Shown here piece after piece: positions 30,731 to 37,754 of a stretch of 64,000 nucleotides of DNA. Origin of the DNA: Halomonas gemina. GTDB lineage: Bacteria; Pseudomonadota; Gammaproteobacteria; Pseudomonadales; Halomonadaceae. The notes under the pieces are model-generated. The model did not search any database and was not told where the DNA came from. It was given only the letters and a program-made list of their open reading frames with translations. Location of the stretch: NCBI RefSeq assembly GCF_023554995.1, contig NZ_JAMJPK010000001.1, forward strand, positions 620,001 through 684,000. The letters are read 5' to 3'. Each line of letters starts with the position of its first letter. Within the stretch, counting starts at the first letter, position 1. Both the position numbers and the translations under genes were made by a program.

Positions 30731-30834
30731 GAACGCTCCTCGTGCTGGCCGGCCGCAAGCGGGCCGGCGAAAGAGCGCCAGTCTAGGAAACCCCGGGGAC
30801 GACGTCCATGGCGGCGAGGGGCAAGACCCTGGGT

Positions 30835-31010
30835 CTCCCCACGAATGAGGTGATGATATCGACAGGTTCGAAGGGGTTTGTGCCTCATGCGGGCACGGTG
30901 CCGCGCCCTTGGGGTCTGACCCCGCTGCTGCATAGTACGCCAACCCTTTGATATAGCTGAGCAATCAAGAGCTTGGGGGTCAGACCCCAAGGGCTACGCC
31001 GAGCTCTCGG
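30835..31010 (+). repeat. REP-doublet (REPIN-like) element, copy 1
   Basis: About 175 bases align, in inverted orientation, with 34953-35130. The core is a perfect 18-bp inverted pair CCCTTGGGGTCTGACCCC (30906-30923) and GGGGTCAGACCCCAAGGG (30976-30993), with conserved flanks such as CGACAGGTTCGAAGG and GGCTACGCCGAGCTCTCGG. It has no coding content. Such doublets are often spread by RAYT transposases; none is present here. Confidence 0.8.
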
Positions 31011-31102
31011 ATATCTACCAGGAATATATTCCACTATTATCCCTCGAGGCAGAGTATTCCACCAATACAAAGCTTTCTTAACGGCATCATCTCCCATTCT
31101 CA

Positions 31103-31131
31103 TTGACATACGCTCGTTCGAAACCTAGGAT
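31103..31131 (+). promoter_or_regulatory. Sigma-70 promoter of the RNA upstream of metN
   Basis: A perfect -35 TTGACA (31103-31108), 17-base spacer and TAGGAT -10 (31126-31131). Transcription would start near 31138. Confidence 0.65.
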
Positions 31132-31138
31132 AAGCGGC

Positions 31139-31277
31139 TACATTTTGAAGGCGCCGATTTGTACCCGGATTGCGGGCGCCGACGTCGCGGACCGCCTCCC
31201 GAGGCAGTCCACGGCGTGAAGTGCAGCTAAAAGGGTGTGTCCAGCGTTGATGGCCACCCGCCAGGGTGGCCTTTTTT
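31139..31277 (+). ncRNA. Structured RNA, small RNA or metN leader (candidate)
   Basis: Between the promoter and a strong terminator lies about 140 bases with no credible gene. It folds locally into a GGCGCC...GGCGCC stem, a long stem from ACGTCG through GGAC-GCCT-CCCG-AGGC-GTCC to CGGCGT, and the final terminator stem. The metN start lies 60 bases past the terminator. This layout fits either a transcription-attenuating leader for metN or an independent small RNA. I do not recognise a known SAM riboswitch class in it. Confidence 0.5.
31251..31277 (+). terminator. Rho-independent terminator upstream of metN
   Basis: GGCCACCC (31251-31258), loop GCCA, GGGTGGCC (31263-31270), then seven T (31271-31277). 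It is textbook-quality and placed 60 bases before the metN start. Confidence 0.9.
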
Positions 31278-31337
31278 TCGTGCCTGCCCACTGCCCTGTC
31301 CGCCCGACTCTCGACCGGCGCCCCACCGGCGGCTGTG

Positions 31338-32396
31338 ATGATTCGACTCCACGACGTTTCCAAGACCTACTACCCCAGGGGGCGGCGCAGCGCCAGCTCG
31401 GCCGTGACGGCGCTCAAGCATGCCGACCTCCATGTGCCCCAGGGCCAGATCCATGGCGTGATCGGCCTCTCCGGGGCCGGCAAGTCCACCCTGATCCGCT
31501 GCGTCAACCTGCTCGAGCGACCCACGACGGGCACCGTCACCGTGGATGGCCAGGAGCTGACGGCCCTCTCAGGGGCGGCCCTCAACCAGGCGCGCCACCG
31601 CATCGGCATGATCTTCCAGCACTTCAACCTGCTGACCTCGCGCACCGTCTTCGCCAACGTGGCCCTGCCGCTGGAGCTGATGGGCATGAAGCGCGGCGAG
31701 ATCCGTGAACGGGTCACGCCGCTGCTGGAGCTGGTGGGCCTGGCCGACAAGGCGCGCCAGTACCCGGCACAGCTCTCGGGCGGCCAGAAACAGCGCGTGG
31801 CCATCGCCCGGGCACTGGCCAGCCGCCCCAAGGTGCTGCTCTGCGACGAGGCCACCTCGGCACTTGACCCCCATACCACCGGATCGATCCTGGAACTGCT
31901 GCGCGACATCAACCGCAAGCTCGGCCTGACCATCCTGCTGATCACCCACGAGATGGAGGTAGTGAAGTCGATCTGCCACCGGGTCAGCCTGATCTCCGAT
32001 GGCGAACTGGTCGAGGAAGCCGACGTGGGCGACTTCTTCACCGCGCCGGGTACCCGGCTGGGGCGCGACTTCCTCAACGACTTCCTGAAGCTCGACCCGC
32101 CACGCGCCCTGATCGAGCGCCTCGAGGAGACCCCCGGGCCACACAGCCATCCGGTGGTTCGCCTGGCCTTCTCGGGCGACGCCGTCTCCACCCCGCTGAT
32201 CTCGCGACTGGCCCGGGAGTGTGGCGTGGATGTCAGCATCCTTCAGGCCAAGGTGGAATCCATCCAGGAACGCACCCTGGGGCTGATGATCGCCGAACTG
32301 ATGGGCCCGGCGGAGAAGACCCGCGAGGCCCTCGACTATCTCGAATCCCACGACCTGCAGGTGGAGGTGCTCGGCCATGTCCAGCGCGATGATTGA
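31338..32396 (+). CDS. metN: Methionine ABC importer ATPase MetN
   Basis: A 352-residue ATPase. Walker A GLSGAGKST, signature LSGGQKQR, Walker B LLCDEATSALD and switch-histidine ITHEMEVV are intact. The C-terminal about 80 residues form the NIL regulatory domain that binds methionine and inhibits transport. Start ATG 31338; an upstream in-frame extension crosses the terminator. The 3' end overlaps metI by 20 bases. Confidence 0.96.
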   Translation: MIRLHDVSKTYYPRGRRSASSAVTALKHADLHVPQGQIHGVIGLSGAGKSTLIRCVNLLERPTTGTVTVDGQELTALSGAALNQARHRIGMIFQHFNLLTSRTVFANVALPLELMGMKRGEIRERVTPLLELVGLADKARQYPAQLSGGQKQRVAIARALASRPKVLLCDEATSALDPHTTGSILELLRDINRKLGLTILLITHEMEVVKSICHRVSLISDGELVEEADVGDFFTAPGTRLGRDFLNDFLKLDPPRALIERLEETPGPHSHPVVRLAFSGDAVSTPLISRLARECGVDVSILQAKVESIQERTLGLMIAELMGPAEKTREALDYLESHDLQVEVLGHVQRDD

Positions 32397-33030
32397 CCTG
32401 ATCCTCAAGGCCACCCTGGATACCCTCTACATGGTGGGTGTCTCCGGCGTGATCTCGGCCCTGGTGGGTATCCCGCTGGGCGTGCTGCTGTATGTCACCC
32501 GGCCGCGACAGATACTGGCCGAGCCGACGCTCAACCGGGTGCTGGGGGCCATCACCAACATCGGCCGCTCGATCCCCTTCATCATTCTGATGGTGGCGAT
32601 CATCCCCTTCACGCGGATGCTGGTCGGCTCGTCGATCGGCACCAATGCCGCCGCCGTGCCCCTGACCATCGCCGCCATTCCCTTCGTGGCGCGCCTGGTG
32701 GAGGGCGCCCTCAACGAGATCCCCCCGGGCCTGGTCGAGGCCGCGCAGTCCATGGGCGCAACACCCTGGCAGATCATCACCAAGGTGCTGGTGCCCGAGG
32801 CGCGCGGCGGCATCTTCACGGCGCTCACGGTGACGGTGGTCACCCTGGTCAGCTACTCGGCCATGGCCGGCGCCGTGGGTGGCGGCGGCCTGGGCGACCT
32901 GGGCATCCGCTATGGCTACAACCGCTTCAACCCCACCATCATGCTGATCACCGTGGTGATCCTGGTGGTGATGGTCCAGGGTTTCCAGAGCCTGGGGGAT
33001 TATTTGGTCCGTAAGAGCGACCACAAGTGA
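32377..33030 (+). CDS. metI: Methionine ABC importer permease MetI
   Basis: A 217-residue inner-membrane permease with five predicted helices. The coupling loop is recognisable in VEAAQSMGATPWQIITKVLVPEA. It forms the MetN2-MetI2 importer. ATG 32377 overlaps the metN end; a second ATG four codons later is also possible. Confidence 0.96.
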   Translation: MSSAMIDLILKATLDTLYMVGVSGVISALVGIPLGVLLYVTRPRQILAEPTLNRVLGAITNIGRSIPFIILMVAIIPFTRMLVGSSIGTNAAAVPLTIAAIPFVARLVEGALNEIPPGLVEAAQSMGATPWQIITKVLVPEARGGIFTALTVTVVTLVSYSAMAGAVGGGGLGDLGIRYGYNRFNPTIMLITVVILVVMVQGFQSLGDYLVRKSDHK

Positions 33031-33039
33031 GTGAAGACA

Positions 33040-33192
33040 CTGATTTACTGCTGCGCTCGGGCCCTTGAGAAAGACAGCTGGCCGCCGGCGGTGCCGGTGC
33101 GCCGGCCCGGTCGTCTCCTCATGTAGCAGGCTACACTCCGGGAACTGTGCTCCGGCGGCGGCCAGCCTCTCTTCGCTCGCGACGTAAATCAG
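33040..33192. repeat. Large imperfect palindromic element between metI and metQ
   Basis: The ends CTGATTTAC (33040-33048) and GTAAATCAG (33184-33192) are exact complements. Inner arms GCTGGCCGCCGG and CCGGCGGCGGCCAGC also pair, and a central GTAGC-AG-GCTAC hairpin lies at 33123-33134. No coding frame. It separates metQ from metNI. Confidence 0.75.
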
Positions 33193-33292
33193 CGCCTTCC
33201 CAAATATAGAAATGCAGTATATAGTATTTAGCTATTAAAAATTAACCCATTATGCTTTTCATGTGGGAATAGTACGAAAGGAGAATCACGAC

Positions 33293-34087
33293 ATGCGCAA
33301 GAGCCTGATCGGCACCCTGGCGGCCTCCGCCCTGACCCTCGGCGCCGGCACCGCCCTGGCCGACGAGCACGCCATCAAGGTCGGCACCGTGGCCGGCCCC
33401 GAGACCGACGTCATGCAGGTGGCCGCCGAGATCGCCGAGCGCGAGTATGGCCTCGAGGTCGAGATCATCGAGTTTACCGACTACGTGACGCCCAACGCCG
33501 CCCTGGCCGACGGCAGCCTCGACGCCAATGCCTACCAGCACGAGCCCTACATGCGCTCCATGGTCGAAGACCGGGGCTACGACTTTGCCATCGCCGGCTA
33601 CACCTTCGTCTATCCGATCGGTGCCTACTCCGAGAAGTACGACAGCATCGAGGATCTGCCGGACGGGGCCACCATCGCCCTGCCCAACGACCCCTCCAAC
33701 GAGGGCCGGGCGCTGATCCTGATGCACAACGAGGGGCTGATCGAGCTCAATGATCCAGAATTCCTGGAAGCCACCCCGCTGGACATCGCCGAGAACCCAC
33801 GCGACTTCGAGTTCCGCGAGATCGAAGCCGCCCAGCTGCCGCGCGTGCTGCCCGACGTGGACATGGCCTTCATCAACAACACCTTCGCCCAGCCGGCCGG
33901 GCTGAGTCTGGACGATGCCCTGATCAAGGAAGGCGCGGAGTCGCCCTACGTCAACCTGATCGTGGTGCGCGGTGGCGACGAGGAGCGTGAGGCCATCCAG
34001 CAGCTGGTCAAGGCCTACCAGACCGAGGAGGTCGAGGCCAAGGCGGAGGAGCTGTTTGGGCCGCAGGCGGTGCCCGGCTGGAAGTGA
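33293..34087 (+). CDS. metQ: Methionine-binding lipoprotein-type protein MetQ
   Basis: A 264-residue periplasmic substrate-binding protein of the NlpA family. The signal peptide is about 1-22, with a cleavage site after ALA and no lipobox cysteine visible, so it is probably soluble rather than lipidated. Family segments include LADGSLDANAYQHEPYM and NNTFAQPAGL. Start ATG 33293 has GAAAGGAG upstream. A short GGCCGGC / GCCGGCC stem lies after the stop (34130-34149). It is probably transcribed from its own AT-rich promoter region after the palindrome. Confidence 0.93.
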   Translation: MRKSLIGTLAASALTLGAGTALADEHAIKVGTVAGPETDVMQVAAEIAEREYGLEVEIIEFTDYVTPNAALADGSLDANAYQHEPYMRSMVEDRGYDFAIAGYTFVYPIGAYSEKYDSIEDLPDGATIALPNDPSNEGRALILMHNEGLIELNDPEFLEATPLDIAENPRDFEFREIEAAQLPRVLPDVDMAFINNTFAQPAGLSLDDALIKEGAESPYVNLIVVRGGDEEREAIQQLVKAYQTEEVEAKAEELFGPQAVPGWK

Positions 34088-34170
34088 GTGAGTTTCCCTA
34101 TCTAACTATTTAAAGATGTACGAATCTGGGGCCGGCCGCTGTGCCGGCCTCCTTCGTTCAAGGAGCCGCC

Positions 34171-34644
34171 ATGACACCGGACTACTCCCTGCTGGCCCGC
34201 CAGCTCGAGGCCCTGCTCGATACCCGCGACTGGCTGACCAACAGCGCCCAGACCTGCGCCTTCCTGATGCAGGAGCTACCCGACCTCAACTGGGCCGGCT
34301 TCTACCTGCAGCACCAGCCCGACCTGCTCTGCCTGGGGCCCTTCCAGGGCAAGCCGGCCTGCCACCCCATCCCCTTCTCGAAGGGCGTCTGCGGCGCCGC
34401 CGCCCGCACGCGCGAGACCCAGCGCGTGGATGACGTGCACGCCGTGGCGGACCACATCGCCTGCGATGCGGACTCCCGGGCCGAACTGGTGGTGCCCATC
34501 GTGGTGAATGAGCGACTGTGGGGCGTCCTCGACCTGGACAGCCCGAGGCAGGAGCGCTTCTCCGAGGCCGACCAGGCGGGCATCGAGGCCCTGGTGGCCA
34601 CCTTCATCAAGCGCAGCGATCTCGCATGCAGTGACATCACATAG
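34171..34644 (+). CDS. msrC: Free methionine-(R)-sulfoxide reductase (GAF type)
   Basis: A 157-residue single GAF-domain protein. Cysteines at 64, 74 and 98 have the spacing 10 and 24 that matches my recollection of catalytic Cys84, Cys94 and Cys118 of E. coli MsrC. The motif ACHPIPFSKGVCG surrounds the first two. It reduces free oxidised methionine in the cytosol. Start ATG 34171 has AAGGAG upstream. Position right after metQ fits joint import and repair of methionine. Confidence 0.93.
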   Translation: MTPDYSLLARQLEALLDTRDWLTNSAQTCAFLMQELPDLNWAGFYLQHQPDLLCLGPFQGKPACHPIPFSKGVCGAAARTRETQRVDDVHAVADHIACDADSRAELVVPIVVNERLWGVLDLDSPRQERFSEADQAGIEALVATFIKRSDLACSDIT

Positions 34645-34649
34645 CGAAA

Positions 34650-34678
34650 CGCCCCCGCAGCTTGGAGCTGCGGGGGCG
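34650..34678. terminator. Bidirectional hairpin between msrC and tRNA-Val
   Basis: A perfect 13-bp stem CGCCCCCGCAGCT / AGCTGCGGGGGCG has a 3-base loop TGG. It lies between convergent transcription of msrC and the leftward tRNA genes; no T-run is visible on the rightward side. Confidence 0.75.
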
Positions 34679-34688
34679 AGTCGGAATC

Positions 34689-34765
34689 TGGTAGGACCAG
34701 GCGGATTTGAACCGCCGACCTCCACGATGTCAACGTGGCGCTCTAACCAACTGAGCTATGGTCCT
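34689..34765 (-). tRNA. tRNA-Val (GAC anticodon), copy 1
   Basis: The 77 bases fold into a standard cloverleaf. Acceptor AGGACCA pairs with TGGTCCT, anticodon stem CCACG/CGTGG carries loop TTGACAT with anticodon GAC, and the T-arm is GGCGG-TTCAAAT-CCGCC. The 3' CCA is encoded. It reads valine codons GUC and GUU. Confidence 0.97.
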
Positions 34766-34789
34766 GAAGCTGTTGTCACCGGGCGAATC

Positions 34790-34866
34790 TGGTAGGACCA
34801 GGCGGATTTGAACCGCCGACCTCCACGATGTCAACGTGGCGCTCTAACCAACTGAGCTATGGTCCT
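34790..34866 (-). tRNA. tRNA-Val (GAC anticodon), copy 2
   Basis: Identical in sequence to the tRNA at 34689-34765 and 24 bases away from it. Both are leftward, probably one transcript. Confidence 0.97.
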
Positions 34867-34952
34867 GCCTCACCGCTGCGGCATCACTTCGCCGTGGCAA
34901 CGGATGCGTATTGTACCCATCCGCCCCGCAATTGCAAGCCCTAATAGATGGC

Positions 34953-35130
34953 CCGAGAGCTCGGCGTAGCCCTTGGGGTCTGACCCCCATGTCGTTGATT
35001 TCTCGATTATATTAAAGGTTTGGTGTAATAAGCAGCAGCGGGGTCAGACCCCAAGGGCGCGGCACCGTGCTCGCATAGGGCACAAACACCTTCGAACCTG
35101 TCGTTATTGTCAGGTCATTCGTGAGAAACC
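34953..35130 (-). repeat. REP-doublet (REPIN-like) element, copy 2 (inverted)
   Basis: It is the inverted counterpart of 30835-31010, with the same 18-bp arms at 34970-34987 and 35040-35057. A degenerate further arm (CAGGGTCTACCCCCAAGGG) lies at about 35134-35152, ending at the glpK stop. Confidence 0.8.
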
Positions 35131-35151
35131 CTCAGGGTCTACCCCCAAGGG

Positions 35152-36636
35152 CTACTGGGTACGGACCCGCTCGACGGCCTCCTTCCAGCCGCTGTAGAGA
35201 CGCTCGCGCTCCCCCTCCTCCATCTGCGGCGTGAAGCTTCGTTCGCAGCGCCACAGCTCGGCGATCTCGTCGAGGTCGCGATACCAGCCAAGCCTCAGGC
35301 CGGCCAGGTAGGCGGCCCCCAGGGCCGTCGTCTCCAGCACCGTGGGCCGGTCCACCTGGACACCCAGCATGTCGGCGAGGAATTGCATCACCCAGTTGTT
35401 GGCCACCATGCCACCGTCGACCCTCAGGATGCCCGGCGAGGCCGACATGTCGTCGTCCATGCAGACCTGCAGGTCGCGGGTCTGGTAGCAGACCGCCTGG
35501 AGGCCGGCGGCGACGATCTCGGCAATGCCGGTGTCGCGGGTCAGGCCGAAGATGGCACCGCGCGCCTTCGGGTCCCAGTGCGGCGCCCCGAGGCCGGTAA
35601 AGGCCGGCACCAGATAGACGCTGTGGCCGCTGCGCGTCTGGCTTGCCAGGGCCTCGGTCTCGGCGGCATCGGCAAACAGCTGCAGGCCGTCGCGCAGCCA
35701 CTGCACCGTGGCGCCGGCCACGAAGATGCTGCCCTCCATGGCGTAGGTCGGCTTGCCGTCGAGCCGATAGGCCACCGTGGTCAGCAGCCGGTTGTGTGAG
35801 ACCTCGGCGGTCTCCCCGGTGTTGACGATCATGAAGCAGCCGGTGCCGTAGGTGCTCTTGCCCATGCCCGGCGAGAAGCAGGCCTGGCCAACCAGTGCGG
35901 CCTGCTGGTCGCCGGCCACCCCGGCGATGGGCAGCTCGCCACCCAGCCAGTGGGCATCGACCCTGCCGAAGTCGTCGCTGGAATCCTTGACCTCCGGCAG
36001 CAGGCTCGCCGGAATGTCGAACAGGGCCAGCAGCGCCTCGTCCCAGCGCTGCTCATGGATATTGAACAGGGCGGTGCGCGAGGCATTGGTGGCATCGGTG
36101 GCGTGCACCCGGCCGCCGGTCAGCCGCCAGATCAGGAAGGTGTCGACGGTGCCGAAGGCCAACTCGCCCCGCTCGGCCCGCTCCCTGGCGCCTGGCACCT
36201 CATCGAGCAGCCAGCCGAGCTTGGTGGCCGAGAAGTAGGGGTCGATCAGCAGCCCCGTGCGCGCCTGGACCTCCTCCAGGTGTCCCGCCTCGCGCAGCCG
36301 CCGGCAGGCCTCGTCGGTGCGGCGGTCCTGCCAGACGATGGCGTTGTGCAGCGGCTCCCCTGTGGCCCGATCCCACAGCAGGGTGGTCTCGCGCTGGTTG
36401 GTGATGCCGACCCCGGCGATCTCCTCGGGCGCGATGCCGCTATCGGCCAGCACTTCACGGCAGGTGGTGAGCACCGTCTCCCAGATGTCCTCCGGGTCAT
36501 GCTCGATCCAGCCATCATGCGGAAAGTGCTGTGGGAACTCGCGCTGCGCCGTGGCGATGCTGCGCCCCTGGCGGTCGAAGAGGATGGCGCGGGAGCTGGT
36601 GGTGCCCTGGTCGATGGCCAGAAGGTAAGAAGCCAT
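35152..36636 (-). CDS. glpK: Glycerol kinase
   Basis: A 494-residue sugar-kinase-fold enzyme that phosphorylates glycerol. It begins with [17 protein letters not shown] and has the second-domain segments [14 protein letters not shown]-like ([14 protein letters not shown]) and [15 protein letters not shown] 36636 is preferred because AGGA lies 8-9 bases upstream; a start 3 codons earlier has no spacing. A GlpR-type operator lies at 36690-36709 between it and divergent glpR. Confidence 0.97.
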   Translation of the reverse strand: MASYLLAIDQGTTSSRAILFDRQGRSIATAQREFPQHFPHDGWIEHDPEDIWETVLTTCREVLADSGIAPEEIAGVGITNQRETTLLWDRATGEPLHNAIVWQDRRTDEACRRLREAGHLEEVQARTGLLIDPYFSATKLGWLLDEVPGARERAERGELAFGTVDTFLIWRLTGGRVHATDATNASRTALFNIHEQRWDEALLALFDIPASLLPEVKDSSDDFGRVDAHWLGGELPIAGVAGDQQAALVGQACFSPGMGKSTYGTGCFMIVNTGETAEVSHNRLLTTVAYRLDGKPTYAMEGSIFVAGATVQWLRDGLQLFADAAETEALASQTRSGHSVYLVPAFTGLGAPHWDPKARGAIFGLTRDTGIAEIVAAGLQAVCYQTRDLQVCMDDDMSASPGILRVDGGMVANNWVMQFLADMLGVQVDRPTVLETTALGAAYLAGLRLGWYRDLDEIAELWRCERSFTPQMEEGERERLYSGWKEAVERVRTQ

Positions 36637-36689
36637 GGCAAGCATCCTGTTGTGGTTGTACTGGCGTGCTGATTTCGCTTTTAGACGCT

Positions 36690-36709
36690 AATGTTCGTTT
36701 ATGATCATC
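36690..36709. promoter_or_regulatory. Predicted GlpR operator between glpK and glpR
   Basis: AATGTTCGTTTATGATCATC matches 18 of 20 positions of the GlpR consensus WATKYTCGWWWWCGAWMATW (from memory). It lies about 55 bases upstream of glpK and could also reach the glpR promoter, giving autoregulation. Confidence 0.6.
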
Positions 36710-36847
36710 CAGACTACTCCAGCCGACCGTCCCGCTCAAATGCCCGGCCCCGGGAGAAACTACGACTTTGGATGGAGAAGGATGCTCGGCCCCATGCCTG
36801 CAGTGGCCGAAACGATGTCGTAGAATCCGGGGAGCCAAGGAGATCTC

Positions 36848-37606
36848 ATGAATCAGCAGCAACGCCAGGACGCCATCATCGAGCTGGTACGCCGCCAGGG
36901 CTATGCCAGCATCGAGCAGCTCACCGAGCACTTCACGGTCACCCCCCAGACCATCCGTCGCGACCTCAACACCCTCTCCGCCGAGGGGCGCATCCGCCGG
37001 GTCCATGGCGGTGCGGGCCTGGAGTCGAGCACCGTCAATACTGCCTACTCGACCCGCAAGACCCTCAACCTCGAGGCCAAGCAGCGCATCGCCGCCCTGC
37101 TCGCCCGGCACGTTCCCGACCACTCGTCGCTGTTCATCAACATCGGCACCAGCAACGAGGTGGTCGCCGAGGCCCTGCTCGACCACCAGGGGCTGGAGGT
37201 GATCACCAACAACCTCAACGTGGCGGCGATCCTCCAGCACAAGGAGGACTTCAACGTGATCATCGCCGGCGGCCAGGTGCGCTCCCGAGACGGCGGCATC
37301 ATCGGTGAGGCGACCATCGACTTCATCAACCAGTTCAAGGTCGACTACGGCATCATCGGCATCAGCGGCATCGACGAGGACGGCTCCCTGCTGGAATTCG
37401 ACTATCAGGAAGTGCGAGTCGCCCAGGCCATCATCCGCAATTCCCGCAAGGTCTTGCTGGCCACCGACCACTCCAAGTTCCAGCGCAACCCGGTGGTGCG
37501 CCAGGGCAACCTGGCACAGCTCGATGCCCTGTTCACCGACCGCGAGCCGCCCGAGGCCATCCTGCGCCTGCTCAAGCAGCACGATGTGACGCTGCATATC
37601 GCCTGA
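36848..37606 (+). CDS. glpR: DeoR-family glycerol-3-phosphate regulon repressor GlpR
   Basis: A 252-residue regulator. The DeoR helix-turn-helix covers about 1-57 (NQQQRQDAIIELVRRQGY then PQTIRRDLNTLS). The C-terminal DeoRC effector domain (about 75-240) has INIGTSNEVVAEALL, the sugar-phosphate pocket type. It would repress glycerol genes until glycerol 3-phosphate binds. It is divergent from glpK and followed 148 bases later by glpD. Length equals E. coli GlpR (252). Confidence 0.94.
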   Translation: MNQQQRQDAIIELVRRQGYASIEQLTEHFTVTPQTIRRDLNTLSAEGRIRRVHGGAGLESSTVNTAYSTRKTLNLEAKQRIAALLARHVPDHSSLFINIGTSNEVVAEALLDHQGLEVITNNLNVAAILQHKEDFNVIIAGGQVRSRDGGIIGEATIDFINQFKVDYGIIGISGIDEDGSLLEFDYQEVRVAQAIIRNSRKVLLATDHSKFQRNPVVRQGNLAQLDALFTDREPPEAILRLLKQHDVTLHIA

Positions 37607-37699
37607 CGCCGCGCCCGGCAGCACACTCCTCTCCTTCTCTCGCACTGGCAACACGCCCGGCGGACCCCGACGCGCCTTGATGTTCGTTTTATTTTCGTA

Positions 37700-37719
37700 T
37701 ATTTTCGATTTCAAACATC
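37700..37719. promoter_or_regulatory. Predicted GlpR operator upstream of glpD
   Basis: TATTTTCGATTTCAAACATC matches 18 of 20 GlpR consensus positions (consensus from memory). Two more TTCG half-sites precede it at 37683-37686 and 37694-37697, spaced about one helical turn apart, so several repressor units may line up. ATATTTTCGATT here recurs before glpS. Confidence 0.6.
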
Positions 37720-37754
37720 ATCGAGGTCCGGGCAACTACCGGACGGGAGATTCC

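Noticed and set aside
30731-30834. FMN riboswitch upstream of riboflavin synthase
   Set aside because: No conserved FMN aptamer segments are visible.
30885-31109. Short frame across the REP-doublet near 31 kb
   Set aside because: It is made of repeat sequence (the same residues appear from the inverted copy near 35 kb) and is not a gene.
31139-31277. Assignment of the RNA before metN to a known SAM riboswitch
   Set aside because: I could not find the conserved core of any SAM class by eye, so only a structured RNA candidate is reported.
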